64,000 nucleotides of DNA from Ciona intestinalis (GCF_000224145.3 NC_020176.2:2899795-2963794); one strand, 5' to 3'; shown: positions 23,051 through 35,988, numbered from the stretch's first letter. Made by a program: numbers and translations. The notes: generated by a model from the sequence alone, not told the origin.

Positions 23051-26000
23051 ATGAGTTTTTCGACTCTAATGGAAGAAAAAGCGCCCAGTCCTTCAGGGAG
23101 CATAGATTCCGGGCTCGGCCTATCGCCACGGTCGGGTAAGCATCCGGAAAGTCCCAATGCATTCGACGATGATGTAATGTCAACTTTTTACTCCAAAAAC
23201 TACCTGTCGTCTTACCTCCCGGACGAAGCGGACGAGTTATTGGAAGACATTACCAAGTCACTGACGAGTCAAAAGGATCACAGCTTTAAAGTTCGAAAAA
23301 AATCCGAAAGTCTCCCGCAAGTGCCAAGAAGTCGACAACAGCAAGCAAGGTACTTTGATTTTAATATACAATGATAGATTAAAATACGTCCGCATACAAT
23401 TATACTGTAGTCAATCCATATACGTTCTCTACCTCTTAACGGTTCCTCTGCCGTCGATACGGAACTGAATGTCTATTAATCATTCGCCTTTCCCGCGCGT
23501 ACAATTACCGGGGTACGTTTACATATTGGCTTTCAATATGGAATCTCATTTTCCGAAGTCCGTCGAGTTAGTTTCCACGCGGTCTCTACTCGTACGCACG
23601 TAGTCTCGTAAAAGGAACTTTTATGAAGCCATAGCAAGTGTTCTGTCAGTCGTCGGAACGCTGTAGCTCAGCTTAATGCTATATAACTGGTTCTTCTTTA
23701 GGAAAGTCGACGCCTGTCTACAGCCGAAAACGGGCAACGCAAAACCGAGACAAACGTCAAGAAGAAAAATGAGCAAGAAAGGAGACAACAAGCCATATGG
23801 TACATAGAACGTGTGCAAATTGTTATTAAGACAGTTGAATGCCCCTATTGAAACTGTGCTTGCTTTACAGCGCAAGGAGTGGCACCCAGAACAACAGTAC
23901 GTGAACGACTCGACCAGTTACGTGAGCAAAGGAAAAACCAGGTTTGTTTCGACACGAAATATTAAAATGTATAATACTCTGAAGAAAGAGACGACTCCGT
24001 TAGCACATAACCCCTATTTCACCCTCGTATTTTTAACAATTAACTACGCGTTTTTAGAATCGCGAAGCTACGGTTAATAAATAAGTAAATTGTTCTATCT
24101 TACCCCACCCTACTATACACGTCTCTTTCTAAAGGGCAGTGTACTAAGTCGTGATTATTCTGCAGGGTAAAGCTAAGACTGGTTACTCCAGCAACGTGAC
24201 ACACCAGCACCGCCCCAACGCCCCGAACCAGCCACACGTACAGCACCCTCATATGCAGAGCACGGTATCCATGTCTGCACCGCTTGATCAGCACCCCCAG
24301 CAACTGGCCATGTCGCCGCCAATGCACCCAGAAGCGACACTAATGAACTATCCGCAAAGCTACCCCAACACTTCATACAGTGAAATGAACCAGACGAGTT
24401 TTCATGAGCCACAAGACACTTTCGTGCCCTTTCCTGACCACCAATCCCCGCAGAATGTTCTGCAGCAAGCAGCTTGCTCGCCCGAATACATTTATCCCGA
24501 CCCACCTTACACTACAACGATGACACCGACCTTCACCCCCGAAATCGAGTACACTCACTCCCCGGTTACCAATTTCCAGGAGACCCTCCCCGAACCGCAA
24601 ATGTACCCGAGTCCTATCCAGTACACTCAAGCAGAGGCGTACCAGCAACATAGCGAGAACATTTACACATCCGCCTCTGACTTCACAGGCCAGGCAATCG
24701 GTAAGTATAATTTTTCCTAGTTCAGGCGAATTTAGTCGCTTCTTACGCTTCCAACACACAATATGCATATCAGTAACCATTAAAATCATTTCAGGCCAGT
24801 ACTCCAACGCGGGAATGTGCTCAACCAGTCCTCCCGCGTTCCAGGAACAGCAACAACGTCTCGCTGTCATCGATCCAGTTTTCGGTATGAATCCTATCAT
24901 TCTTTAGTCTGTCGTTTTTTCCGCGAATTTTAGACAGCCTGTTGTGCACGTAGTTTGAAACGGTGTCAATCATATTACAGTTGACGAGGACGATCTGCTT
25001 CAGCAACTACACGAGGCAGCTGCGTACGGAAGAACGCTTGATCTACAACACATTCTACACCAGCTGGCAAACTCAGGCACTTTACTAATTGACGTGAAGG
25101 ATAGCAACGGCATGGTAAGTCAATTATTTTATTTTTATTGGTAATTCGATTAATTAATTGCGTAGCGTATTGGTACTGCATGGGACCCCACAATTAAATT
25201 CTACTGCCTAGACGCCTAAATTGCCACAGTACGACAACCGGGAGCGTTTATCACTAAATCCATTTTTCTGCAAAATTAATTCTCAATTCCGCGTACAGTT
25301 CACCTCAGAAATCCTGCGCGGTTGTTTGTTTAAAAACGAAAGTCAATAACGTCACCATCGACCAACGTCAATGGGATTATTTTTGTAACCAGCAGAGTAC
25401 CGCCATAACCATAAATGTTTACAGGAGCCACTCCTGTATCTTAAGCCGCAAATGTATACGTTTACTTGTAAATTTACCGTCTCTTCTTCGACGAAAACTA
25501 TACAAAGCGTTTGCTGATGTTTAATTATACATCGTTTATAGCTACAGGCTAGGCGGGGCGTGTGAACAGCCGTGGTTTACTAACAATTTACGATTCCGTG
25601 GTCTAAAAATGAAAACGCTTCTTCCGAAATAGCGCAACCCGCTTAAAAATAGGTACGAAATATTTGTAAAATAAATTGCTTGACCACGAAACAGGTTTCT
25701 GAAAGGCGATCTGTGTTTCGGGCGAGGTGCGTAAATTACAACGAAACTCAAGTAGCGTTTGGTGAAATGTCGAGTTGACCACGTTCGTTTACGCGTGGCG
25801 GCCCTGGGGCAGAGTTGTGCAACCGCGTTCGCTTGCTCTCACTTTCTGATACGATACGTGAAACCCACTATACAGTTTTGTAATGCATCGTGCAGTCGCC
25901 GGCTCTTACCGTACCACGCACCGCTGTCGCGATTTGACCTCGAAAAGGAACGATTTGGCTCATTAAAAAATGCGAAAAATACCGAAGATCGCAACTACGA

Positions 26001-29000
26001 GCCATGCATGTGGCTGCTTTGCATTCAAGAAAGTGGTTCCCTGCAAAAGTCCGATTTTGCAAAGACGAAGTCACGTTTATTTACCGCCGTGTATCCATTA
26101 TTGCTTACATTCTATATTAATTCTCTTCAGTAGCTTTTAAAAGGTCGTAACCCAAAGACTCTTACGCCATTTGCATATATTGCAAATGGCCAGCAGCTTT
26201 GGGAATTTAAGTTCTGAATCACCGCAGTTAAATCGTGTCCAAAAATCAACAAAACACCGAAAAACGTGCTACAATTTTTGGCTTTGTACAGCTTTTTGTT
26301 CTAAAGGCATAATTTCTTGGCCGCGGAACGCCAAGTGTCTCACACGTTTCTTAACCAAAGTAAAGTTGATCAGCGGTCGCGCGACTTGATTACTTAACGT
26401 TATTATATCACCAGTTCTTCGAACTCGGGACTTAATATTTACTCTGCGTTCACAAACATGGTCGTTCGAGTTCGCGTGTGTCGGTGCTAAAGTAAAGGTG
26501 TATAAAAATACGGCGGCAATTCCAGTTACTGTTTGCGTTGGCTTATTTAAGCAAGTTTCATTGCTCAAACAATGGAAGTGTTCAGACAGAAGCTGAACCA
26601 ACGCATCCGCAAGAAAGTTTTGAAAATTCCTGGTATCGCGTTACCGCAATATCTTTTGTACTCGACACGTACAACGAACACCTGAAGTTATTGTTGCGTG
26701 AAGCCGCTAGCTTCAGCCGGAGTTTCCGGGCCGTACTTTCCTTTCATTACGAAAGCCACTCGTCGCTTCTTTTGTTAATCGCGGTCGGCTGGAATTTTTG
26801 AACTTCGCCTTAAAAAAAGTTTCCCATTGTTTAATGCAGACCTCGCCCGTATAAACAGTTTACATAATGCATTACTTGCTTATGTATACGATTACGTGAT
26901 TGCCCCAGGTTAATCGCCCCACGCGTACGCTGCATGCTATCTAAACAAGGCACGTTAAAGATGATTATATCATAATACCATATTAATATATTATTTACCC
27001 GGAACCATTACCCGTGCACGTCTATTCCCATAACTTCACGATGGCTATTCGTGTTATTTAAGCGCAGGACGGCCTGGACGGGGACTTGTTATGAAGTTGT
27101 TTTGAAGTGATGAGACATTTAACCTGCGGTTTCGGGTTACATCTCTCATATTCCATCTGTACATATTTGAATGCAGATATTTTGCTATTAAATCACCTCA
27201 AGTAATATGCTAATCACTTTTCCGCGGTATTGTCACATCTACAGCAACGCTATTGTCCGTGTTTTCTGTTATGCAAACGGCCACCGAAATGCAAAATAAA
27301 CAAAAAACAACCGCACAAAAATTCGCACAAAACCCATGATGTCACCCCGCATTCTATCATTGTTAAGTCACAATCGTAGCGTATTTATAGTTCATTACAT
27401 CAAAACCCGCGGCAGTTTTACCGTGATCTAACTGCCCCGCCACTCACAATATACACAACACGCACAACCGAAAACGGTCAGACTACAGTGCATGACTGGA
27501 CCATTACTTTACATTGCCTACGATATAGACCCTATATGTTATAGACCGAAAGTCACGATAGTAAGTAGCGTTTTGAGCCAAATTTAACAGAATGAATATA
27601 AGGCCGTGTTTACGCCGCCTGTTTTCTACGACTCAAATGCTCGTTATAACGACATTTTTAACCGTTTTATGTTCAATTACAATGTGTGTTTAGTTATTTA
27701 CTTTTGCCCTGCTACAATAGTCGCTGGCGTTGTTGTTTGTGCTTTCAACGCTCGCTACGTTGCGAATTTGAAACCTTTGTTCTCTTCTCGCGCTCTTATC
27801 CTAACATGTCAGGAGCAATTCTTGTGTTTCTTTAATGATTTACTACTTTGCAACCTATTTCAAAACAACGGTACACCCGATACACGCAAGCCGGAACATT
27901 ACATCAATGTTTTCATTTCGCATGCGCAACAGTGCAAATAAACCCAGTGTTTTCCATCACTTTCGCAGTGGTTCCGAACGACTTTTACAGCGCAGTGTTT
28001 CCGAATAAATTGTAAACCCCCTTTTTCCCGCAGACGCCCCTGCTCCACGCGGCGAAAAACAACCACATTGAAGCGGTAACCACACTTCTTAACTTCAGTG
28101 CAAATGCAGACGCTGTCACAGGAGACGGCAGTTCCATTCTTCACCTGGCAGCACCTTTACCAGCCGGAATGATGGTAAGAAATAACAATCAGATGTCAAT
28201 CACCTGCCAATCGTAGCCCCCTAATTTAAACTCCCATTTATCCCCATTGTGCGGTTTAAATAGCGTGACAGGCCAGTATTAAATGCGGTGGTACGGTTTT
28301 GTATTCAAATGTCTATACCACGCCGTTTTCGTTTAATTTTTAAATAGACCAAATTAGTGAATACGGCAGTGGCACTACACCACAACGATAATATGGCCTA
28401 CTGAGAGCTAGTTAATTTATAACCATCTGTTTTCTAGATGTCCCTGATAGAGTACTTGGCAAGTATAGGACTGTTGCCTTCCCTGGTCGACCAAACCGAC
28501 TACAACACAGGTGACATTTTAATCCAACGTTTAGTCGTGTTCGAAACCGAAACTTTTTTAAGCATAGCATTATATGCCATAGGCAAAAAACTCTTTTTTT
28601 TAATATTTTAACCAAATCTGGGTAGACCTGTTAAATGCAGTTACATTATTTTCCAAAAAACATAGGAACTTTATTGATTAATGTGCCGAATACTGTATAT
28701 TTTATCCATGCTTGTTTATGAGACACTTAACTGCAGGGTAAACGCTATATTCTAGTGTAAAACTTAGTTTTAAAAACACATTATGTCACCCCTGTTTAAA
28801 AACCTGTGAGAAATGCTTTCCCGGGCACCCCCAATATTACGCCTATGCCCGTATGACATATATATCCAATACTTTTGCAATATTGCTAAGTCCGTTTCTC
28901 CTGAACTGCAGAATCAGACAGTCGACGGGTGCGGTCCGATTTAAGCTTTTAAACTAAACAAACAGACTCTGTTTACGTCCCGACTGTGGGGCGTTGGTTC

Positions 29001-31629
29001 TAAATCAACAAATAAACAATTCCATGGTTTTGCAGGGCGAACACCGCTACACGTCGCCGTAGACTGCGGAAACTTAGAAACAACGAGGTTGCTTCTTCAG
29101 CATGGTGCTTCCATGGCCGCACAGGTAAACCGCTGAAATTTTACGGCTCTGATAATACTTCCAGCAGGCGTACCGTCGAATTTTTGCGGCAAAGGTTAAA
29201 AAACATCGTAAAATCGTTTGCTTCGCGGGTTTTACTGTTTCACAGCGATCGGTGCGCTGGTGTGTAGGAATACCAAAGTCAGGGTTTGACTTGGTGTGAA
29301 AATTTGTATGTTTTTGGCTGTTATGGCAGCGACATTGCCCGTTTAAACATGAAATACGACCACTGTAACAGGGCTGTATTACCACACCAGCGGATAATGG
29401 GCAAATCAGTGGATCGTTACTTGTTTGATCAATTTGATTGACAATTTAATTGCGACTTGGACCTATACCCATATTTTAGTATTAGACAATAACGAGAACT
29501 AAATTAGTTGTAATTTATAAAGCAAACAATAGGATCAACAGAATGTGTCAGTAATACAAGATAAAGTAAAAATAACTAACAAATGTAAAATATAGTAGGT
29601 TGGGCTAGGATTTAGTACATATTTTCTTTTTACTCCCTATATCATTTAGTATAAACAAAATACATTCAAAGAATTGTACAACCATATCCTCGCGAAATAG
29701 CGTTGTTAATTGTTTAAAACATGATCAGAAAATAAGGGTTATTATGTGCTAAAGGTATTCATCTTCCTACACACTACTATACATTGTAATATCGTTATCT
29801 TGTTATGCAGGACAAACAGAACGGTTGGTCTGCACTGCATATCGCAGTTAAGAAAGGAAACGTTCAGATGATCCGCGAAATTCTGCTGCACGCTGAAAGC
29901 AACCCAATGGTCACACTAGACGATATTGTAAACCAAGAGACTTACAACGACAATACACCGTTACATTTCGCTGCAGGTAGGCGAAAAATTTAAATATTGC
30001 TTAAAAAGCTGTATAGGTAGGACTTCTGTGCATTCTGCTTATGTAACTGGATACACAATGCCCATGCGCAAACATACTAATAATAGCAGAACGGGAACTG
30101 TATGCGCGGGTCCTTTGTACTGCCACTTCTCCGCGGCGCAATTGATTGACTATATTACACCGTTTCCCAGAAATAATACAGCGATCATATTACGCCTACG
30201 CGCACTGTAATACAAGGTTCTGTAATTCGTAAGCTTAATATTCGGTTTCGCAGCTCGGCCTTTGGCATGAGATGGAATGTCTTTTCCAAATACAGACGCG
30301 AATTGGTGACCATTGTGTGGCGTACAATGGTTTTCTTACACTCATTTGAATGCAAGTTTTACAGCCTTATTGTTGCACTTGTTTGTGTGCTAATTCTGGT
30401 AATCTTAAAATTTCAGGTCCATGTTCAAACATAAAGTCTCATTATCGGTTATTTCGGTAACTCATTAACTGATGACGTAGTAGCTATGACGTAAACACCG
30501 TTCACAGTTATCATAAAACGTTTCTTCGTTAAGTACGAGCATCAAAAGGTCATTGCCGGTAGTGCTGCGTGCCACACGTCCATACATGCTTTGAACATAC
30601 CAGCAATCATAGATTACGTTTACCGCACTGGTTAACTACTCCGAATATTAATCCGAAATTGCAGCACGTTATTGGCGGGAGAAAATCCCCGCAAACGAAT
30701 TGCTGCGAAAATCGTGAAGATGTCTCGAAACGAGTCACAATTTCTTGGAACTTAAAACTTCGACCGCCCTACTTGAACGCAGTAAATCGACAGGCCGTTT
30801 AATTAGGCATTAAACTGCTTAATATGTCCATTCTTGATCATCCTAACGAAATTTACCGCGTGCTCTCGTAACTATTACGGCAAGTCCAATTTAACTCGTT
30901 AATGATCGCGTCATACAGCGATTGCTTTTTTTGTCCGTTTTTATGACGCAATTTCCTATCGGCCGCTACATTCGTTTGCAGGCAGTTATTATTAAAACGT
31001 TTTATTACCACGCAGAGCTAGAGAGCTCGGGATTGCCCCGTGACGTCACAAACCTGATTGTAAACTTCCTCTTGGACAAAGGAGCTGACCCGAATTTGAA
31101 AAACCACCAAAACCAGCTCCCCCTAAACTTGCTGCCCAGGAACTCGCATGTAAGTTTATTTTTAGAACAAATTTGCATAACTTGACGCTACTGCGTCACA
31201 ATTCAGCCTATATGGCGCTAACGTGCGAAACCAGTTTGCTAAATTTTTTCGTCTATTTTCCGTTAACTAAATATAGTGTTTTTCAACGTTTGCAACCTAA
31301 CCGTCCACAAGTTTCGGAATATTTTAAGATTCCGGGAAATTGTTTATTCCCAACTTTTCATTTTCAAACTAAAACGAGAAAAAACGCCTTTTGTTGAACG
31401 AGTGTTTGGAAATGTTTACCCAGCCATAAAAAGATTGCGCCTCGCCGTAAAACTTCCCACTCCAAGCGAGCTGTGAATTCCCCGTATTCTAATTCGTATC
31501 TCGTTTCAGTTGGTTGAACGTCTGCGCCCAAACCGACGTCAAGCCCCGCGACTTGCTGCCTGGGATGGAATCCGCAACTGCCGACCTTTCTCGGGGCCAA
31601 TAGCGCCTCGTAAGTCGTCACAGGAATAA
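23051..31629 (+). CDS. Nuclear-IkappaB-like protein (IkappaB-zeta type) with OCA-like motif and ankyrin repeats
   Basis: Twelve exons close in phase to 649 residues: 23051-23349, 23702-23799, 23871-23941, 24166-24700, 24795-24884, 24981-25114, 28034-28174, 28438-28510, 29036-29124, 29811-29976, 31016-31149 and 31510-31629. Near the N-terminus SIDSGLGLSP resembles a DSG-type phosphodegron. The join of exons 2 and 3 encodes KPYAQGVAPRTTVRERLDQL, which resembles the OCA motif of IkappaB-zeta and OCA-B. Exon 4 is a long Pro/Gln/His/Tyr-rich region, typical of a transactivation segment. From about residue 368 there are six to seven ankyrin repeats (TPLLHAAKNNHIEAVTTLL, TPLHVAVDCGNLETTRLLL, SALHIAVKKGN). 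In vertebrates IkappaB-zeta (NFKBIZ) binds NF-kappaB p50 in the nucleus and co-activates secondary-response genes. The family (IkappaB/BCL3/NFKBIZ) is well supported; the NFKBIZ link rests on the OCA-like motif. The last three exons recur at 32006-33818. Confidence 0.85.
23965..24118. mobile_element. MITE in intron 3 of the IkappaB-like gene
   Basis: The right end is diagnostic (TTCTATCTTACCCCACCCTA, then CTATA). The interior has ATTTTTAACAATTAACTACG and GAAGCTACGGTTAA. The left end is diverged. Confidence 0.7.
25115..28033 (+). other. Long intron 6 of the IkappaB-like gene
   Basis: At 2.9 kb this intron is far longer than the gene's others. I find no exon, MITE or RNA gene in it; open frames such as 25759-26133 and 27606-27941 show no domain and no exon-like borders. 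It is a candidate place for enhancers, which is inference from its size and repeat-poor content only. Confidence 0.5.
29591..29781. mobile_element. MITE ending 30 bp before an ankyrin exon acceptor
   Basis: It runs from TATAGTAGGTTGGGCTAGGA to TTCATCTTCCTACACACTAC-TATA. The interior GTATAAACAAAATACATTC and AAAACATGATCAGAAAATA match the family. Confidence 0.8.
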
Positions 31630-31710
31630 ATTTCTGCTATGCAGATATTACAGATTGTGTAAGCTGCTCTCTCGTCGAACCCCCCCCCCCTTGTTTTCGC
31701 CTCAATTGTA
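29644..31710 (+). repeat. Left copy of a 2.07 kb direct repeat flanking an N gap
   Basis: From inside the MITE to the edge of the N run, this sequence matches 31836-33903 almost base for base, with scattered substitutions and small indels of one to six bases. It holds exons 10-12 of the IkappaB-like gene. Confidence 0.95.
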
Positions 31711-31835
31711 NNNNNNNNNNNNNNNNNNNNNNNNNNNNNNNNNNNNNNNNNNNNNNNNNNNNNNNNNNNNNNNNNNNNNNNNNNNNNNNNNNNNNNNNNN
31801 NNNNNNNNNNNNNNNNNNNNNNNNNNNNNNNNNNN
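31711..31835. other. Assembly gap, 125 N
   Basis: Unknown bases. The gap lies exactly between the two copies of the 2.07 kb repeat; the left copy runs into a C homopolymer 20 bp before it. Confidence 1.
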
Positions 31836-33903
31836 ATTGAGTGATAAACGAAATACATTCAAAGAATTGTACAACCATATCCTCGCGAAATAGCGTTCGT
31901 TAATTGTTTAAAACATGATCAGAAAATAAGGGTTATTATGTGCTAAAGGTATTCATCTGCCTACACACTACGTATACATTGTAATATCGTTATCTTGTAA
32001 TGCAGGACAAACAGAACGGTTGGTCTGCACTGCATATCGCAGTTAAGAAAGGAAACGTTCAGATGATCCGCGAAATTCTGCTGCACGCTGAAAGCAACCC
32101 AATGGTCACATTAGACGATATTGTATACCAGGAGACTGACAACGACGATACAGCGTTACATATCGATGCAGGTAGGCGAAAAATTTAAATATTGCTTAAA
32201 AAGCTGTATAGGTAGGACTTCTGTGCATTCTGCTTATGTAACTGGATACACAATGCCCATGCGCAAACATACTAATAATAGCAGAACGGGAACTGTATGC
32301 GCGGGTCCTTTGTACTGCCACTTCTCCGCGGCGCAATTGATTGACTATATTACACCGTTTCCCAGAAATAATACAGCGATCATATTACGCCTACGCGCAC
32401 TGTAATACAAGGTTCTGTAATTCGTAAGCTTAATATTCGGTTTCACAGCTCGGCCTTTGGCATGAGAAGGAATGTCTTTTCCAAATACAGACGCGAATTG
32501 GTGACCATTGTGTGGCGTACAATGGTTTTCTTACACTCATTTGAATGCAAGTTTTACAGCCTTATTGTTGCACTTGTTTGCGAGCTAATTCTAGTAATCT
32601 TAAAATTTCAGGTCCATGTTCAAACATAAAGTCTCATTATCGGTTATTTCGGTAACTCATTAACTGATGACGTAGTAGCTATGACGTAAACACCGTCCAC
32701 AGTTATCATAAAACGTTTCTTCGTTAAGTACGAGCACCAAAAGGTCATTGCCGGTAGTGCTGCGTGCCACACGTCCATACACGCTTTGAACATACCAGCA
32801 ATCATAGATTACGTTTACCGCACTGGTTAACTACTCCGAATATTAATCCGAAATTGCAGCACGTTATTGGCGGGAGAAAATCCCCGCAAACGAATTGCTG
32901 CGAAAATCGTGAAGATGTCTCGAAACGAGTCACAATTTCTTGGAACTTCGACCGCCCTACTTGAACGCAGTAAATCGACAGGCCGTTTAATTAGGCATTA
33001 AACTGCTTAATATGTCCATTCTTGATCATCCTAACGAACTTTACCGCGTGCTCTCGTAACTATTACGGCAGGTTCAATTTAACTCGTTAATGATCGCGTC
33101 ATACAGTGATTGCTTTATTTGTCCGTTTTTATGACGCAATTTCCTCTTGGCCGCTACATTCGTTTGTAGGCAGTTATTATTAAAACGTTTTATTACCACG
33201 CAGAGCTAGAAAGCTCGGGATTGCCCCGTGACGTCACAAACCTGATTGTAAACTTCCTCTTGGACAAAGGAGCTGACCCGAATTTGAAAAACCACCAAAA
33301 CCAGCTCCCCCTAAACTTGCTGCCCAGGAACTCGCATGTAAGTTTATTTTTAGAACAAATTTGCATAACTTGACGCTACTGCGTCATAATTCAGCCTATA
33401 TGGCGCTAACGTGCAAAACCAGTTTGCTAAATTTTTTCGTCTATTTTTCGTGAACTAAATATAGTATTTATCAACGTCTGCAACTCAACCGTACAAAAGT
33501 TTCGGAATATTTTAAGATTTTGGGAAACTGTTTTATTCCCAAACTCTTCCGTTCCAAACTAAAACGAGAAAAACCGCCTTTGTTGAACGAGTGTTTGGAA
33601 ATGTTTACCCAGCCATAAAAAGATTGCGCCTCGCCGTAAAACTTCCCACTCTAAGCGAGCTGTGAATTCCCCGTATTCTAATTCGTATCTCGTTTCAGTT
33701 GGTTGAACGTCTGCGCCCAAACCGACGTCAAGCCCCGCGACTTGCTGCCTGGGATGGAATCCGCAACTGCCGACCTTTCTCGGGGCCAATAGCGCCTCGT
33801 AAGTCGTCACAGGAATAAATTTCTGCTATGCAGATATTACAGATTGTGTAAGCTGCTCTCTCGCCGAACCTCCAGACACCCCCCTTGTTTCGCCTCAATT
33901 GTA
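31836..33903 (+). repeat. Right copy of the 2.07 kb direct repeat
   Basis: It begins part-way through the same MITE (partial copy to about 31973) and ends just after CGCCTCAATTGTA, the point at which the left copy meets the gap. The overall mismatch rate looks like allelic variation in a highly polymorphic animal. Confidence 0.95.
32006..33818 (+). pseudogene. Second set of exons 10-12 of the IkappaB-like gene
   Basis: Exons 32006-32171, 33204-33337 and 33699-33818 repeat the last three exons with the same phases, splice sites and stop codon. Exons 11 and 12 are virtually identical to the first set. The end of exon 10 differs: where the first copy reads NQETYNDNTPLHFAA, this copy reads YQETDNDDTALHIDA, losing the ankyrin TPLH core. 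If the repeat is real, this set could serve as an alternative 3' end spliced from exon 9; if it is a haplotype artefact, it is not a separate locus. I favour the artefact. Confidence 0.6.
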
Positions 33904-34567
33904 AATGAAAAGCGCCGCCCAATTGTCGATTCACGACATTCATAATGCTGAAACTAAAAAGGTTGAAAAAGAGAGCTGAACTTTACCACGATCTTCTTGC
34001 CGTATTCTTCTGTGAAGAATATTAATGGTTCAACGCTTGGCACACGATACCTCTTGCGCCGCCAGTGGTTGACCATTGATTCGAAGTTGGCCTTTATAAG
34101 GCCGCATTTTGTAACTTTTCACGTGTGTGTGTGTTGTACTTATTATTAAACAGCTAAAACTGACAACAGACAGTAAAACCTATATAATCTACATCTGTAA
34201 AGTGCATACGAGTATATATAGTACCACAGAAACAATTTTAATTTTTCTTCGCCGGTCACTTGTATTGTATTTTTTTGTGCAGTTATTTCACTCGTTGTCT
34301 ACTCTATACACTACTGTACATTCGTCCGTGTGTATATCCGATTAACGTTTGTTGTGCTTTCTAACTAATTCGAAAAACGCATGCGATGTAATTTGTTTGC
34401 ACCAAAAAAATAATTAAAAATAAACTCGTGTACAGAAAAAAGAACTCATTGTAAGCATCATTTTGAGAGCGCTTCTATTTTAACCAGAGGGTCCTGATTC
34501 GAGGCTTAATGCTGCTGCTATTGTGAGTAATTGTTTAGTCGCGTGTTAAATAGAACATCTATATATA

Positions 34568-34728
34568 ATATAGGGTATAGTAAATCTTGTTTTTTTAAAA
34601 ATTAAAAACACGATTTCACAGACGTGGGAATATACGGTTATATCATTTTGTAAGGAATCTTTGTTTACTATAAAATGGGACAACATAGGAGGATATAAAC
34701 ATTTACCATCTTACCCCAACCTACTATA
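34568..34728. mobile_element. MITE between IkappaB-like and pseudokinase genes
   Basis: The right end reads CATCTTACCCCAACCTACTA. The interior has TCTTTGTTTACTATAAAATG, and the left end GGGTATAGTAAATC is eroded. Confidence 0.75.
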
Positions 34729-34848
34729 AATGTTACAGTTGCCACGCGACGCGAATGTAAATATTTGACCTTATTTTACAGTACTAGAGTGTGACGATAC
34801 ATTTGTATTTAGTTTTGCGACTGTCACCTACCTAATATGTACTAAAAA

Positions 34849-35342
34849 GAACCCGCCACTCTCGTGCTTGGAATTTCGTGTGAATTGAACGCGTGCGCCC
34901 ACATGCGAACCGCAGTTGCACCGATGTGTTTTAATTTAACTATTTTCAATAGTTTGCTTTCAAAAATAAACTGGCTTCTATTCTGTATGAATGATGGTGT
35001 ACACCAAACACGCAAAGTAATCTCAGATTTAGGCCAGAGTTGACTCATTTTAATAAATAGCTTGGCTCAGTTTGTGTTTATTAGAAATGAGCACTTTCAT
35101 TGTATAAAGTGTCTCTGTCGATTGAATTACCATACCACTAATATAAAACAATACAGAAATAGGTCGAAATGTATTTTCCACATTTGAAAAGTTTAAAAAT
35201 AAATACATTTCGAAAAATCTGTTAAGATTTATAAATGCCACAAAAATTCCTAAATACATTTCGAAAATCTGTTAAGATTTATAAATGCCACAAAGTACGT
35301 CATAGAGGATGAGTAATGTAGTGTGTGGNGTAGGTTTACTAT
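34849..35342 (+). repeat. Left copy of a second direct repeat at a gap
   Basis: It starts AGAACCCGCCACTCTCGTGC and matches 35531-35988 closely. It also contains an internal tandem copy of a 50-odd bp piece (ATACATTTCGAAAAATCTG), absent from the right copy. It includes one ambiguous base at 35329 and stops at the N run. Confidence 0.95.
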
Positions 35343-35392
35343 NNNNNNNNNNNNNNNNNNNNNNNNNNNNNNNNNNNNNNNNNNNNNNNNNN
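35343..35392. other. Assembly gap, 50 N, followed by a T homopolymer
   Basis: Fifty unknown bases, then a run of about 28 T (35393-35420). The homopolymer is a likely cause of the assembly break. Confidence 1.
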
Positions 35393-35530
35393 TTTTTTTT
35401 TTTTTTTTTTTTTTTTTTTTCTGAAACGAGCAATTTAAAGACACATTATAAATTTTAAAGCATAAAATTCTGCTGGTATTATTCAAGTAACAATTCTTGC
35501 ATTTTCTATAATTAACAATATTTCAATGTT

Positions 35531-35988
35531 AGAACCCGCCACTTTCGTGCTTGGAATTTCGTGTGAATTGAACGCGTGCGCCCACATGCGAACCGCAGTT
35601 GCACCGATGTGTTTTAATTTAAATATTTTCAATGGTTTGCTTTCAAAAATAAACTGGCTTCTATTCTGTATGGATGATGGTGTACACCAAACACGCAAAG
35701 TAATCTCAGATTTAGGCCAGAGTTGACTCATTTTAATAAATAGCTTGGTTCAGTTTGTGTTTATTAGAAATGAGCACTTTCATTGTATAAAGTGTCTCTG
35801 TCGATTGAATTACCATACCACTAATATAAAACAATACAGAAATAGGTCGAAATGTATTTTCCACATTTGAAAAGTTTAAAAAATAACTTATAAATTCCTA
35901 AATACATTTCGAAAATCTGTTAAGATTTATAAATGCCACAAAGTACGTCATAGAGGATGAGTAATGTAGTGTGTGGGTAGGTTTACTA
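35531..35988 (+). repeat. Right copy of the second direct repeat
   Basis: It matches 34849-35342 with a few substitutions and lacks the internal tandem piece. It ends where the left copy meets the gap (GTAGGTTTACTAT). Confidence 0.95.

Noticed and set aside
24173-24900. Long minus-strand frames (110 and 175 codons) opposite the IkappaB-like exons 4-5
   Set aside because: They are antisense shadows of a Pro/Gln-rich coding exon; the plus-strand frame splices in phase with ankyrin exons.
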